Source of the DNA: Legionella impletisoli
GTDB lineage: Bacteria; Pseudomonadota; Gammaproteobacteria; Legionellales; Legionellaceae
Assembly (NCBI RefSeq): GCF_900639875.1
Contig: NZ_CAAAIA010000004.1
Location: 152,400 to 216,399, forward strand
Reading direction: 5' to 3'
Length of the DNA: 64,000 bases
Translations under genes and position numbers: made by a program
Notes under the pieces: generated by a model
Seen by the model: only the letters and a program-made list of their open reading frames with translations
Told to the model about the DNA's origin: nothing
Databases searched by the model: none
In this document: in pieces, positions 44,259 to 53,866 of the stretch
How positions within the stretch are numbered: the first letter of the stretch is position 1
How the letters are laid out: each line of letters begins with the position of its first letter

Positions 44259-46124
44259 TTATTTCTTTGGGCCTTTTTGAAGATAATGTTGTATTAATAG
44301 TTGCTCAATTTCTTCTGTAGAGGACGGTTTCCCTAAATAATAACCTTGAATGAAGTCGCATCCATTTTGTATTAAGGAATTAAGTTGTTCCTGAGTTTCT
44401 ACCCCCTCTGCGATAACATCTAAATGAAGACTATGTGCCATTTTAATAATAGCACTCACAATAAGCCCATTATGCGGAATTGAATCGATAAAGGATTTAT
44501 CAATTTTTAAACTTGTTAAGGGAATTTTAGTTAAATAATTAAAATTAGAATACCCTGTTCCGAAATCATCCATTGCTATGGATATTCCTATATTTCTTAA
44601 GTGATTTAGGAGGGAAACTACCATGTTCCGATTCGACATTATTAACGATTCTGTGATTTCTATTTCTAAGCGATGGGGTGAAAGATTAGCTTTCTTAAGA
44701 GCATTCGTAATTTTTTCTAACGCATCGATTCGATACATTTGCATCACGGAAAAATTAATAGCGATTTTGAAGTGATGCGGGAGGATTTTTTGATCTTCCC
44801 AGTGTTTAAATTGATTTAATGCTGTAATTAAAATCCAATCGCTTATTTCTGTGATTAATCCTAATTTTTCTGCAATTGGAATAAACTCTGATGGAGGTAC
44901 AATACCCAGCTTAGGATTTTTCCAGCGCAACAACACTTCAAGACCTGACATTGGAAAATCAAGTTCTGTTGAAAACTGGGGTTGATAGTAGAGATAAAAT
45001 TCTTCTTTTTTTAAAGCCGTAGGCAATTGATGTTGGATAGTTAAGTGATAGTCTTCATTTTCGGCTAGCTCTTTATCAAACACTTCAATGTGATTCCCAC
45101 CTAATTCTTTTGATTTTTCTAAAGCTAAGTTGGCATAGCGTACAAGTTTTGAAAATAGGTTTGCATCATAGGGAAAAGTGGCTCTACCAAAGCTGCAGGT
45201 AATTAGTATTATTCCTTGATCATCAAACACATAAGGCTTTCTAATCTGTCTTAGCAGCTCATTGAGGTCAAACTCTTGACTATAAAATACAGAGAATTCG
45301 TCATTGCCAGAACGCGCAATGAGACTATGATTTGAAAAGAACTTTGTAAGTCTTGAGTGCAGTTGAATTAATATAAAATCACCTACTTCATAACCTAGTG
45401 TTTCATTAATACTATTGAAGGAATCGATATCTATGTGCAGAAGAAAAAAGGGTTTTTCATCCTTTTCTTTTAATATATTTTCAACTTTATCGGAAAACGA
45501 ATAACGATTGAGTGCGCCAGTTAAACCATCGTGATAAGCACGATATCGTAATTTCAAACTTCTTTTTTTCTCTTTTTCTGAAATATAAATTAAGACAATT
45601 AATACAAAAAGCATACCAACAATGGAAATAAATAAGCGTGGGAAAAAGTAGGTGCTTTGAAGAAATGCCACCGAAACGATGAGTTCACTAAAATTATAAA
45701 GCCCTAAAATGATTAACCCACTGACTATACTCCAAGCAAAGCAAGAATAAATCCCTCCCGTTATTAAATTGATAATGGGAGGAAGAATTAGCCAGTAAGT
45801 TGAAGGAGAGACAATTCCTCCTAAAAGGAAAGAAACGATTGTAAAAAGCACGGTCAGAAAGAAGGTAATGCTTTCTCGCGCAAGCATTAAGCTGCCGGTA
45901 TACCTCATGATTATTAGCGAAACGAAAACTGCAAGTGCAATTAAATTAACAACCACAGAAAGCAGTGGAAAACTTATGAAATAATAAAATAACGAAAAAA
46001 ATGGAACTGCAATACTTGCGGTTATTCCAACACCTACTAAGGTTTTAGCATTATTATATTGAATGATATCTTTCCTAAGATTTTCAGGAATAAACGCATC
46101 AAATAAAATCTTTGTTGGGTTCAT
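44259..46124 (-). CDS. Membrane GGDEF-EAL protein (cyclic-di-GMP phosphodiesterase candidate)
   Basis: About 621 residues. Residues about 30-185 contain six membrane helices. The GGDEF domain (about 200-360) is degenerate: the signature reads ARSGNDEFSVFY (GNDEF), so it may bind GTP rather than make cyclic-di-GMP. The EAL domain (about 370-615) keeps its metal and catalytic residues: GLEVLLRWKNP (E-V-L), INFSVMQM, EITESLI, MDDFGTGYSNF, KIDKSFID, VIAEGVET and QGYYLGKP. It probably degrades cyclic-di-GMP. The ATG at 46124 is preceded by AAAGGAT eight bases away; a TTG at 46127 is less likely. Confidence 0.88.
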   Translation of the reverse strand: MNPTKILFDAFIPENLRKDIIQYNNAKTLVGVGITASIAVPFFSLFYYFISFPLLSVVVNLIALAVFVSLIIMRYTGSLMLARESITFFLTVLFTIVSFLLGGIVSPSTYWLILPPIINLITGGIYSCFAWSIVSGLIILGLYNFSELIVSVAFLQSTYFFPRLFISIVGMLFVLIVLIYISEKEKKRSLKLRYRAYHDGLTGALNRYSFSDKVENILKEKDEKPFFLLHIDIDSFNSINETLGYEVGDFILIQLHSRLTKFFSNHSLIARSGNDEFSVFYSQEFDLNELLRQIRKPYVFDDQGIILITCSFGRATFPYDANLFSKLVRYANLALEKSKELGGNHIEVFDKELAENEDYHLTIQHQLPTALKKEEFYLYYQPQFSTELDFPMSGLEVLLRWKNPKLGIVPPSEFIPIAEKLGLITEISDWILITALNQFKHWEDQKILPHHFKIAINFSVMQMYRIDALEKITNALKKANLSPHRLEIEITESLIMSNRNMVVSLLNHLRNIGISIAMDDFGTGYSNFNYLTKIPLTSLKIDKSFIDSIPHNGLIVSAIIKMAHSLHLDVIAEGVETQEQLNSLIQNGCDFIQGYYLGKPSSTEEIEQLLIQHYLQKGPKK

Positions 46125-46127
46125 CAA

Positions 46128-46449
46128 CGAATATCCTTTTCAAGAAAACTATGATCTCCTAGGTAAGGGGTTTTGCTTTTATAAGTATAGCAATAGATGG
46201 AAATTCAAAAAGAAATGGTTATTTCAGGGAATTTAGAAACCCAGAAGCTTTTAGAAAATTAGGTAAACTAAGAAGCTTCATTCAAATTAGGCGTTTGCAT
46301 TATTAACAAAAGGCTTGGAAGATAAGAAGGTAAATATCATTGTAATGAATCATGATTATGGTTTAAAATATGATCAATAAATACATGTAACGCCCTATTT
46401 GTTTATTCTTTATTGATTGGGCGGTTAATCTTGTTAAAAAGGAAATTCC
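46128..46449. other. Intergenic region between divergent genes
   Basis: About 320 AT-rich bases between the GGDEF-EAL gene and the cysteine-protease-like gene. It must hold both promoters. I see no convincing -10/-35 pair, no repeat and no small coding frame with a ribosome-binding site. Confidence 0.6.
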
Positions 46450-47311
46450 GTGTCCAGTTATATTGATTTTAATCCCCAAAAAAGCTTATTGCCTCAGCTG
46501 CAAACGTATTTTAAAACGCATGCTGACTTAGAAAACAAATTTCATATTATCACTCCCGAAGTTCTTCCGGCTTCAGATCAACGTGGCGAAACATGTAAGT
46601 TAAAGGCACTTGCTGATGCGATGGGGCATACGGCTAAAGCGACACATTCTCATGCTTTACCGCTCTATAAAAATAGAGAATATGGGGTGTCGTTAAGACA
46701 GATTGCGAAAAAAAAAAGGCAGTGCAGTAGGTGAAATCTACTCACTAGAATTGTTAATGAGTGTCTGTAGAACCGCGGGATTTAAAGCTGAAGCCTATGC
46801 CCCAAACCATGAAGAGGACTACATTAAAACACTCATTACACTCGTGGATGACAATCAAGCTCCAATCGTTTTTTTTGATTTGGATAAAAGCTGGGATGGC
46901 CAAAACGAACATGCCGCTGTTGTGGTAGGTTACTATCATAATCAATCTGGCGAAACCCATTTTATTATTACCCAATTTGGATTATATTATGATTTCAATG
47001 GAATGGAGCTCGCACGCTCATCACTTTATTCGCTTAAAGAACAACGTGAAGCAGAAACATTTACCAAAGTTTGGAATGCAAGTAACTCGGCAACCGAATG
47101 GAGATTATTCCCCCAAAAGTCTATAAGCGGTATGGTTTTGCCCGTTCCTGAGCGAACTGCTAAACCAAAGGCTGAAAGTGAGACGGCTTTACGGGGTAAA
47201 ATAATGGTGGTTACGGGACCAATTATCACGCCTTTCATTGATAATAGCTTTTTTGCTCAAACTCATATCAGTGACGAGCCAGTTGAGGTGGTGCGTCGTT
47301 ATAGTGTTTAA
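46450..47311 (+). pseudogene. Frameshifted papain-fold cysteine protease-like gene, effector candidate
   Basis: Frame one runs from a GTG at 46450 (SSYIDFNPQKSLLPQL) and stops at 46734; the second runs in the next frame to 47311. They join at a run of ten A bases (46708-46717); nine would give RQIAKKKGSAVGEIYSLELL, a continuous protein of about 286 residues. The joined product shows a likely catalytic Cys (DQRGETCKLKALADAM, about 47) and His (GQNEHAAVVVGYYH, about 153), the order of papain-like peptidases, and lacks a signal peptide. The shift could be real decay, a sequencing error or slippage by polymerase on the A-run that restores the frame in part of the transcripts. Confidence 0.75.
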
Positions 47312-47354
47312 AGGTTGTCAGATAGACTAATTGCTAAACCAATCGAGGCTAAAT

Positions 47355-48158
47355 ATGGCGCGAGTAAAAGTTAATGATATTGAGCTGTATTATGAAACGC
47401 ATGGAACTGGAGAAGCCATTGTTTTTATATCCGGGTTTAGTGCCGATCATACGCTTTGGAGAGAGGTAGTTGACCGATTTAAAAAAAATTACCAAGTGAT
47501 TTTGTTTGACAACCGCGGGGTGGGTAGAACGGATGTGCCACTGGGTGAATATACCATTACCCAAATGGCAGAGGATGTCGCAGCGCTTTGTTCACATCTT
47601 GATTTGGCTAAAGCCAATTTCATAGGCAATTCTATGGGAGGGTTTATTTTACAAACGTTGATGCACCGCTATCCTCATCTAATCAAAACAGCGGTTATTA
47701 GTAATTCAGCTTCGACCATCAATTCGTGTTATAAAATTTATCTCGCATCGCAATTAGAATTTTTAAAAGCAAATGTTCCTATGGAAGCGTTAGTTAAGGC
47801 TTCTTGCAGTTGGGTCTACTCGTACCAATTTCTTGCCAAAGAGAAAGTATTTAACAACTTAATTCAATTGGCCTTGGATAATCCGTATCCTTTTACTATC
47901 GCAGGCTATCATGGGCAATACGCAGCGCTTAAGGGGTTTAATTCCGAGCCCTGGCTAAAATCGATTCAAATTCCAACATTGGTGATAGGTTCGGATCAAG
48001 ACTTAATTTTTAGGGAGTCTTCAATAAAAGCACTTTCAGAACAACTGCCTAATGCCACTTATTATAGTTTTAAGGAGTGTGGCCATTTACCTCCTTTAGA
48101 ATATCCTAAGAAGTTTTATGAACTCGTGCGAGGTTTTTTAGCCGACAACTGTAAGTAA
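47355..48158 (+). CDS. Alpha/beta hydrolase
   Basis: 267 residues, cytosolic, typical alpha/beta-hydrolase fold. The oxyanion region is IVFISGFSADHTLWREV, FDNRGVGRTD follows, and the triad is the Ser in FIGNSMGGFILQ (about 93), Asp in VIGSDQDLIFRESS and His in ECGHLPPLEYP. It resembles 3-oxoadipate enol-lactonase and other small ester hydrolases; the substrate is not evident. The ATG at 47355 has GAGG six bases upstream, so the frame from 47331 is too long. Confidence 0.88.
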   Translation: MARVKVNDIELYYETHGTGEAIVFISGFSADHTLWREVVDRFKKNYQVILFDNRGVGRTDVPLGEYTITQMAEDVAALCSHLDLAKANFIGNSMGGFILQTLMHRYPHLIKTAVISNSASTINSCYKIYLASQLEFLKANVPMEALVKASCSWVYSYQFLAKEKVFNNLIQLALDNPYPFTIAGYHGQYAALKGFNSEPWLKSIQIPTLVIGSDQDLIFRESSIKALSEQLPNATYYSFKECGHLPPLEYPKKFYELVRGFLADNCK

Positions 48159-48163
48159 TTGGT

Positions 48164-48550
48164 TTAGGTTTGAATAATAATCGCTGTTGCTGCAGCACCT
48201 CCATGAACAGGTGTGATAGTACAAGTTCCCTTGCCATTGGTATAAGTTAAAACAGTTGTTCCTGTTGTGAACAGTGATGAATCTAAACCGCCACCAGCTT
48301 GTAAAAGATTATTGGCAATTTGCGTGCAAGTTAATCCTGTTGTAGTCCAACACTGAGGTTTACTATGGATACACGCTGCAAAATTTAATACACTTGCGGA
48401 GCTTAACGAAGCAGCTACAGCTTTAGCGCCGGCTTCATTCGATTCGCTTTTTAAATCAACAAAATTGGGTATTGCTACAGCAGCGAGGACCCCAAGAATT
48501 ACCACCACAACCACTAGTTCCATTAATGTAAAACCTTTTGAGTTCATCAT
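48164..48550 (-). CDS. Type IV pilin-like / pseudopilin protein
   Basis: About 128 residues. A short leader ends in SKG before FTLMELVVVVVILGVLAAVA, the prepilin peptidase site (Gly, then Phe +1, Glu +5) and the N-terminal hydrophobic helix. The C-terminal domain has four Cys (CIHSKPQCW, TCTQIA, GTCTITP) that could form two disulfides. It may be a minor type IV pilin or a type II secretion pseudopilin; isolated from its gene cluster, the assignment remains open. It converges on the hydrolase gene. Confidence 0.88.
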   Translation of the reverse strand: MMNSKGFTLMELVVVVVILGVLAAVAIPNFVDLKSESNEAGAKAVAASLSSASVLNFAACIHSKPQCWTTTGLTCTQIANNLLQAGGGLDSSLFTTGTTVLTYTNGKGTCTITPVHGGAAATAIIIQT

Positions 48551-48787
48551 GTTCACCAAGCAATTAATACTGAACCTAATTAAAGTGTAGTGTATGAGTA
48601 ATTAGTATTCAAAGTTTATACATTATGCCTAAATATTTTATAAAATGCTCTGAAGATGATTTTGGCATTAATTTTGATACAGAGACAAAAATTATTCATT
48701 TGTCAGGGTAAATTATTCAATAAAAACCACTTTTGCTAAATCTTCTGATTGCTGCTACTTTTTTAAAAAGGAACTAAGGAGTTAAAA

Positions 48788-49573
48788 ATGGATTTAGATG
48801 TGAAACACGATAAAAAAAATCAACGGTTCTATGTTGAGGTAGATAATAAGCAAAGCGAATTAAAATATAAAAAAATCAACGAGGAAACGTTAGATTATTT
48901 CACGACTTTTGTGCCTGAAGAGCAAAGAGGACAAGGGATCGCTGCTGACATTACCGAATTTGCATTGCAATACGCCAAAGACAATCAGCTTAAAGTTCGC
49001 CCAAGTTGCCCTTTTGTTAAAAGCTATGTTAAAGATCATGCTGACTATCAGGATTTGGTAGTCAAGCTTGATGAAAAAGAGAAAAACAACACGTCATTAA
49101 CACAATATTGGCCTTTAATATCACTCATTCTTGTTTCAATGTTGGCGGCTTTTGCTATTAACTGGGGGGGTGATGGCGAGATGCGAGCGTGGATGCATTA
49201 TTTTATGGGGGTCTTTCTTGTTATTTTTAGCACCTTAAAAATTTTTCACCCATTCGATTTCGCGGATGGCTTTGAGATGTATGATATTATCGCCAAACGA
49301 TCGCGCGTTTATGCTTACTGCTATCCTCTAATTGAATTAGGCTTAGGGCTTGCATTTTTATCATTTTTTTTACCCATTTTAACCTATCTGGTCACAATCG
49401 TGCTTTTAACTATAGGCTCAATTGGCGTAATTCAAGCCTTGCAAAAAGGCCTTGATATCAACTGCCCCTGCATGGGAACGGTTTTAGATGTTCCTTTGTC
49501 AACCGTTACACTGACTGAAGACATCGGTATGGCTTTCATGGCGCTGGTGCTATTGATTATGAGTATTATTTAA
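48788..49573 (+). CDS. GNAT-like domain fused to a MauE/DoxX-like membrane protein
   Basis: 261 residues. Residues 1-95 resemble the small GNAT-like YjdJ/NATD1 family (FVPEEQRGQGIAADITEFAL, RPSCPFVKSYVKDHADYQDL). Residues about 105-261 form four membrane helices with a MauE/DoxX look; the HPFDFADGFEMYDIIAKRS stretch and the Cys pair in DINCPCMGTVLD are typical of MauE-like proteins that handle redox or metal cofactors. The N-terminal acetyl-CoA loop (RGQGIA) is intact. Substrate and role are unknown. An AAGGAG precedes the ATG. It converges with the SulP gene and overlaps it by 8 bases. Confidence 0.8.
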   Translation: MDLDVKHDKKNQRFYVEVDNKQSELKYKKINEETLDYFTTFVPEEQRGQGIAADITEFALQYAKDNQLKVRPSCPFVKSYVKDHADYQDLVVKLDEKEKNNTSLTQYWPLISLILVSMLAAFAINWGGDGEMRAWMHYFMGVFLVIFSTLKIFHPFDFADGFEMYDIIAKRSRVYAYCYPLIELGLGLAFLSFFLPILTYLVTIVLLTIGSIGVIQALQKGLDINCPCMGTVLDVPLSTVTLTEDIGMAFMALVLLIMSII

Positions 49574-51116
49574 AGGAAATTGCATGATGATTTAAATCGA
49601 TACCAACCAACTTCACTTGTATGTCTTTAGTCTTTGCATTTTCTAGAAAATCCTGAATAACTTCCTTGACATCTGAATCAATTACTTTTGAATTTGAACC
49701 ATCAATGGTAACAATCGCGCCTTTTTTTAAGTTTTTTAGCTCATGAATAATGCTTCCTTTATTCAAAAAAGAAACTTCTTCAGCAAGTTGTATGTGATAT
49801 TTTACGGTATTTTCTGTGGTTACATGTAAGATTTCATGAGAATGTAAGTAATTGTGACGTAAAATAACAAAAACCGCGAATGAAAATCCAACTAAAATTC
49901 CCAAAAGAAGATCATAGAACACAATACCTAAGACCGTAATCAAAAAGGGTGCAAATTGTTCCCAGCCTTTTCGATACATGGCTTTAAATAAAGCGGGTTT
50001 TGCTAGTTTATATCCAATAATCACCAGAATTGCTGCAAGGGAAGCGAGCGGTATTTTATTTAGAAGTTCTGGAATGGTCACAACAAATGCAAGCAAAAAT
50101 ACCCCATGCAAAATGGCAGACATTTTGGTTTTAGCCCCAAAGGTTATATTCGCTGAGCTTCGAACAATCACTTGGGTAATTGGCAATCCACCGATAAAAC
50201 AGGATACTAAATTACCTAGCCCTTGTGCTTTTAATTCTCGATTGGTAGGAGTTATTCGTTTACTAGGATCCATTTTATCGGTAGCTTCCACGCATAATAA
50301 TGTTTCAATACTGGCTACAAGCGCAATAACTAGTGCAACTTGATAAACCATTCCATTGGTAAGTTGGGAAAAATCAGGAAAAGTGAAGTGATAGAATAAC
50401 TCCAAGGGACGAGAAATTGCTGGGAGCTGAACCAGCTCAGATTTTTCCAGAGAAAATGCTAGTAAACCTGCTTCATAAGACCAGCTCAATGCGACGCCAA
50501 TAATAATCACGGCTAAAGGCGCTGGAAAGAACATAAACACTTTATGTTTTTTAGCAAGAATTTGTTCCCAAACAATCATGATTACTAAGGAAATAGCACT
50601 GATTATAACAACACCCGGGTTGAAAAATTCTAACGCTTTGATCGTATCAAGCAAATTCGGAAAGCCTGTCCAGTCAGCAGAAATAAGAGGTGTAATATCA
50701 TAGCCTATGAGATGGGGGATTTGTTTAATGATAATGAGTATACCAATCCCAGTTAACATGCCTTTGATAACTGAGGATGGAAAATAATAAGCAATGATTC
50801 CTCCACGAAAAATACCAGCTATTAATTGTAAGAGTCCTGCAATAACGCCAGCTAATAAAAATGCTTCCCAAGAACCTAGCTTTTCAAGTGAGCTGATGAT
50901 AATAGCCGCCAACCCTGCTGCAGGACCACTAACACCTACGGCAGAACCACTGGCTAAACCGACAATTATGCCTCCCACAATTCCTGCAATAATCCCTGAA
51001 AATAAAGGTGCATTCGAAGCCAGAGCGATTCCAAGGCAAAGCGGTAACGCAACAAAACTGACTACAAGAGAAGCGGGGAGATCAAATTTTAAATTAGACC
51101 CAATCTTATTATTCAT
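49566..51116 (-). CDS. SulP-family anion transporter with STAS domain
   Basis: 516 residues: about eleven to twelve membrane helices, with the family signature region GSAVGVSGPAAGLAAIIISS (about 57), and a C-terminal STAS domain (about 430-516, GAIVTIDGSNSKVIDSDV). SulP proteins move sulfate, bicarbonate or dicarboxylates; which one cannot be read here. AAGGACGC precedes the ATG, 20 bases after the APC permease gene, so the two form an operon. Confidence 0.9.
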   Translation of the reverse strand: MNNKIGSNLKFDLPASLVVSFVALPLCLGIALASNAPLFSGIIAGIVGGIIVGLASGSAVGVSGPAAGLAAIIISSLEKLGSWEAFLLAGVIAGLLQLIAGIFRGGIIAYYFPSSVIKGMLTGIGILIIIKQIPHLIGYDITPLISADWTGFPNLLDTIKALEFFNPGVVIISAISLVIMIVWEQILAKKHKVFMFFPAPLAVIIIGVALSWSYEAGLLAFSLEKSELVQLPAISRPLELFYHFTFPDFSQLTNGMVYQVALVIALVASIETLLCVEATDKMDPSKRITPTNRELKAQGLGNLVSCFIGGLPITQVIVRSSANITFGAKTKMSAILHGVFLLAFVVTIPELLNKIPLASLAAILVIIGYKLAKPALFKAMYRKGWEQFAPFLITVLGIVFYDLLLGILVGFSFAVFVILRHNYLHSHEILHVTTENTVKYHIQLAEEVSFLNKGSIIHELKNLKKGAIVTIDGSNSKVIDSDVKEVIQDFLENAKTKDIQVKLVGIDLNHHAISFK

Positions 51117-51136
51117 GCGTCCTTCCTATAACCTTA

Positions 51137-52705
51137 TCAAATAGTTTCAGTTAAAGGCTCTAAAACCAGTTTTTGAGTATGAGAGCTAGGCTTTCTGGAT
51201 AAGATGGCTAGACCAAAAATTAATAAACTAAACAGCAATAAGTAGAATAAGTCCCAATATTGTGGCAAGACATGTTTACCACCATAATTGCCTAGATATG
51301 AGAAAATTCCAAGCCCTAAAAGATAACATAAAAACCAAAGCGCTTCTTTGCCATCGAGTGCATCTTTTGTGTTTTTTATGAAACCATAAGCTCCCAAACA
51401 CAAAACGCCAAGGACAGTAATCACGAGTAATTTTCTTACGCTGTGAAAACCTGCCCAATAAACGCCAACAGTACAAACGTAAAATCCAATAAACGCAATT
51501 AAAGTGCTACCTCGCAAGCAAAAGGGTCTTTTATGATTTGGCAATTGTTTACGTAAGCAAACCATACCAATTGGCCCTATAGAATAACTCACCATTAGTA
51601 GTACAACGAGAAACGAAGACATTTCTTGCCAGCTTTTTAATACAATAGACATGATGGCCGCTAGAAGAAAGTTAATACTTAAGCTCACCCAGGGAACCTC
51701 ATGTTTATTTAGTTTAGCTAGGACTTTGGGTGCTCGAACGCTTGAGCTCATACTCGACAACATGTGCGCCGCGGTGGTTGAATAAACGAGTCCGGTTGAA
51801 TAGGGAGATACAAATGCATCGGAATATAATAATACGCTTAACCAAAATAACCCCGCTAAGGCAGCTAAGGCTGCAAACGGACCTGCGTCACCAGTAAACG
51901 ATAATTGCGCCCAGCCATTGGCCAGTGCTTCTGCACTGACACTACCAATAAAAGACCATTGTAAGCCTGTGTAAAGCAGGCTTGTAAAAAATAGTGAGCC
52001 CCCTAAAATTAAAGGAATATATTGGCCTGGTTTTTCAATTTCGCCCATCATGACCACAACTTGTCTAAACCCTAATAAGGAAAATAATACGCCTCCACTC
52101 GACATGGCAGCCATGACACCTCGCCATCCATAGGGCATAAACCCCCCATATTGAGTGAAATTATGAGGGTGATAACTCACAGTGATAAGGCTTATGATCG
52201 TGAGAAGCGGTATAATAATTTTCCATATGGTAAAAGCCGCATTAATACGTGCGAAGAAACCAATACCAAAATAATTCAACAAAACAAAACTCAATAAGAT
52301 AGCTAGAGCCATCGCATAACCTAAAGGTGTAGTTTTATAATACACACCAAAGTCTGTGATTAACCCGGGAATATAATTTCCGGCATATTGAATAACTCCC
52401 TGGGTTTCAATCACGGGTAGAATAGCTAAGGAAAACCAGGTTAGACTGCTTATAATCAGGCTAGTTAATCGCCCATGTGTATATAAGGGTAAGGATGCCA
52501 AAGTACCTGAGTGAGGAAACATCGCCCCAATTTCAGCATAAGATAAAGCAATAAATAACAAGAGAAAACCTGCAATTGGCCAGGCTATTATCGCTGCGGG
52601 TCCTGCAAAGTGCGCAGAGTATAACGAGCCAAATAACCAGCCTGAACCTACCATGCTGGTTATGGAAATCCATAATAAACCCAAAGCACTTAAATTTTTT
52701 TTCAT
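51137..52705 (-). CDS. APC-family amino acid permease
   Basis: 522 residues with about twelve to fourteen membrane helices. The N-terminal GLLWISITSMVGSGWLFGSL is the substrate-binding unwound helix 1 of the amino acid-polyamine-organocation superfamily, with AGPAAIIAWPIAGFLLLFIA as helix 2. Probably imports an amino acid; specificity is unknown. A likely ribosome-binding site AAGGAC lies rather far (about 15 bases) from the ATG. Confidence 0.88.
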   Translation of the reverse strand: MKKNLSALGLLWISITSMVGSGWLFGSLYSAHFAGPAAIIAWPIAGFLLLFIALSYAEIGAMFPHSGTLASLPLYTHGRLTSLIISSLTWFSLAILPVIETQGVIQYAGNYIPGLITDFGVYYKTTPLGYAMALAILLSFVLLNYFGIGFFARINAAFTIWKIIIPLLTIISLITVSYHPHNFTQYGGFMPYGWRGVMAAMSSGGVLFSLLGFRQVVVMMGEIEKPGQYIPLILGGSLFFTSLLYTGLQWSFIGSVSAEALANGWAQLSFTGDAGPFAALAALAGLFWLSVLLYSDAFVSPYSTGLVYSTTAAHMLSSMSSSVRAPKVLAKLNKHEVPWVSLSINFLLAAIMSIVLKSWQEMSSFLVVLLMVSYSIGPIGMVCLRKQLPNHKRPFCLRGSTLIAFIGFYVCTVGVYWAGFHSVRKLLVITVLGVLCLGAYGFIKNTKDALDGKEALWFLCYLLGLGIFSYLGNYGGKHVLPQYWDLFYLLLFSLLIFGLAILSRKPSSHTQKLVLEPLTETI

Positions 52706-52905
52706 ATCGAATTATTGCGGTCCTTATCGTTCTATTTCAAGTCCAATTTAAGGTCTGGAAGAAGGATTCTGTTTAAATCCTATTTAAATTTGGCGAGCTT
52801 TGATTAAGCACTTGATCATAAATAAAAAAAATATTTTTGTAAAAGCGATTATACTAATAGAAAGTAGGGACAGTGAGATAAAAAACTTTAAGAAGGAGAA
52901 GAGAA

Positions 52906-53121
52906 ATGTATATTAGAACTTCCGCTGGTTTACTTGGTGTGTTATTCATTTTAAGTTCAACAATGGTTCTTGCAGATAAAATGAAAGAGTGAAAGCCTCA
53001 ACAAATTAAAAGATGTGAAAATTTTTGTACTCAGCATGAAGGAATGCAATCTTGTCTAATCGATCTAGATAAACGAACCGGCACATGTACTTGTAACGAC
53101 AAAACATCAATCACAAAGTAA
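52906..53121 (+). pseudogene. Small secreted Cys-rich protein with an internal stop
   Basis: A frame of 72 codons after a good AAGGAG ribosome-binding site: signal peptide TSAGLLGVLFILSSTMVLA, then DKMKE, a TGA at 52990-52992, then KPQQIKRCENFCTQHEG and a Cys-rich end (SCLIDLDKRTGTCTCND) to TAA at 53121. Reading the TGA as Trp (TGG, one base different) gives a continuous 71-residue protein with a signal peptide and five Cys. I therefore read it as a recent nonsense mutation. The product, if read through, would be secreted or periplasmic. Confidence 0.65.
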
Positions 53122-53281
53122 AACGTTAAGTTACTCGAATACATTACAGGTTGACTTTAGACTATAGCCTGTTTGATACAATTCCTGGCAAGGATGTAAT
53201 GGTGTGTAACTCTATTCTTAATTAGATGTAAATCGCATGGATCTGCCTCAAAGAATATGAAAATTTAATAAGGAATGTATA

Positions 53282-53833
53282 ATGCAAGAAAAGGAAAGGA
53301 CTGCAACAAATGCTATATTCCCTCAGCGAAATTTACATTTTAAAACCCAACTAACAACCGGTGTTATTTTGTTGCTATTGGCGTTTTTTGGCGTGATTCT
53401 GACGAATTGGCAAAGTTCTTATGCTCATATCTACTGGGTCTCTTTAGCCATCATTTATGCACTGTCTTCTTTATTTTTGAGTTGGCTTGTGTCTCGTCAA
53501 GAGCCGCCATTGACGGTATCAGAAATTTGGCGGGAGGTATTACATTGGTTCGGTCTAGTCATAACGATTTATTTAGTCGAACTCTTTCGACACTGGGGTT
53601 TTTTTAGTACACCAGTAGCTAGCTTAATTGACTTACTTCTATTGGCTTTAGCTACTTTTTTAGCTGGAGTTCATTTTGACTCGATGTTTCTATTAGTTGG
53701 CATTTTTTTGGGATTAATTGCGTTGTTGTCAGTGATTATATTTGAATACATAAGCTTCATATTATTGCCTGTTTTAATCCTTTTTTTAGTCATAATGTGG
53801 TGGCAATTGCGTCGAAGCGGTAAAAAATCATAA
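53282..53833 (+). CDS. Small integral membrane protein of unknown function
   Basis: 183 residues with five hydrophobic helices (for example TTGVILLLLAFFGVIL, SLIDLLLLALATFLAGVHF, FILLPVLILFLVIMWW) and a charged basic C-terminus. No recognised family. AAGGAATG lies at a good distance from the ATG. The next gene, a DUF421-type protein, follows after 33 bases on the same strand, so they may be co-transcribed. Confidence 0.75.
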   Translation: MQEKERTATNAIFPQRNLHFKTQLTTGVILLLLAFFGVILTNWQSSYAHIYWVSLAIIYALSSLFLSWLVSRQEPPLTVSEIWREVLHWFGLVITIYLVELFRHWGFFSTPVASLIDLLLLALATFLAGVHFDSMFLLVGIFLGLIALLSVIIFEYISFILLPVLILFLVIMWWQLRRSGKKS

Positions 53834-53866
53834 TAGCTTTTTAAAGTGCATAGTGAGAAAGCATAG

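Noticed and set aside
52990..52992. In-frame TGA as a selenocysteine codon
   Set aside because: No selenocysteine-insertion hairpin is evident just after it and the protein is not of a known selenoprotein type; a TGG-to-TGA mutation is simpler.
53150..53185. TTGACT and TACAAT as promoter of the small membrane protein gene
   Set aside because: The spacer is about 20 bases, too long for a sigma-70 promoter.
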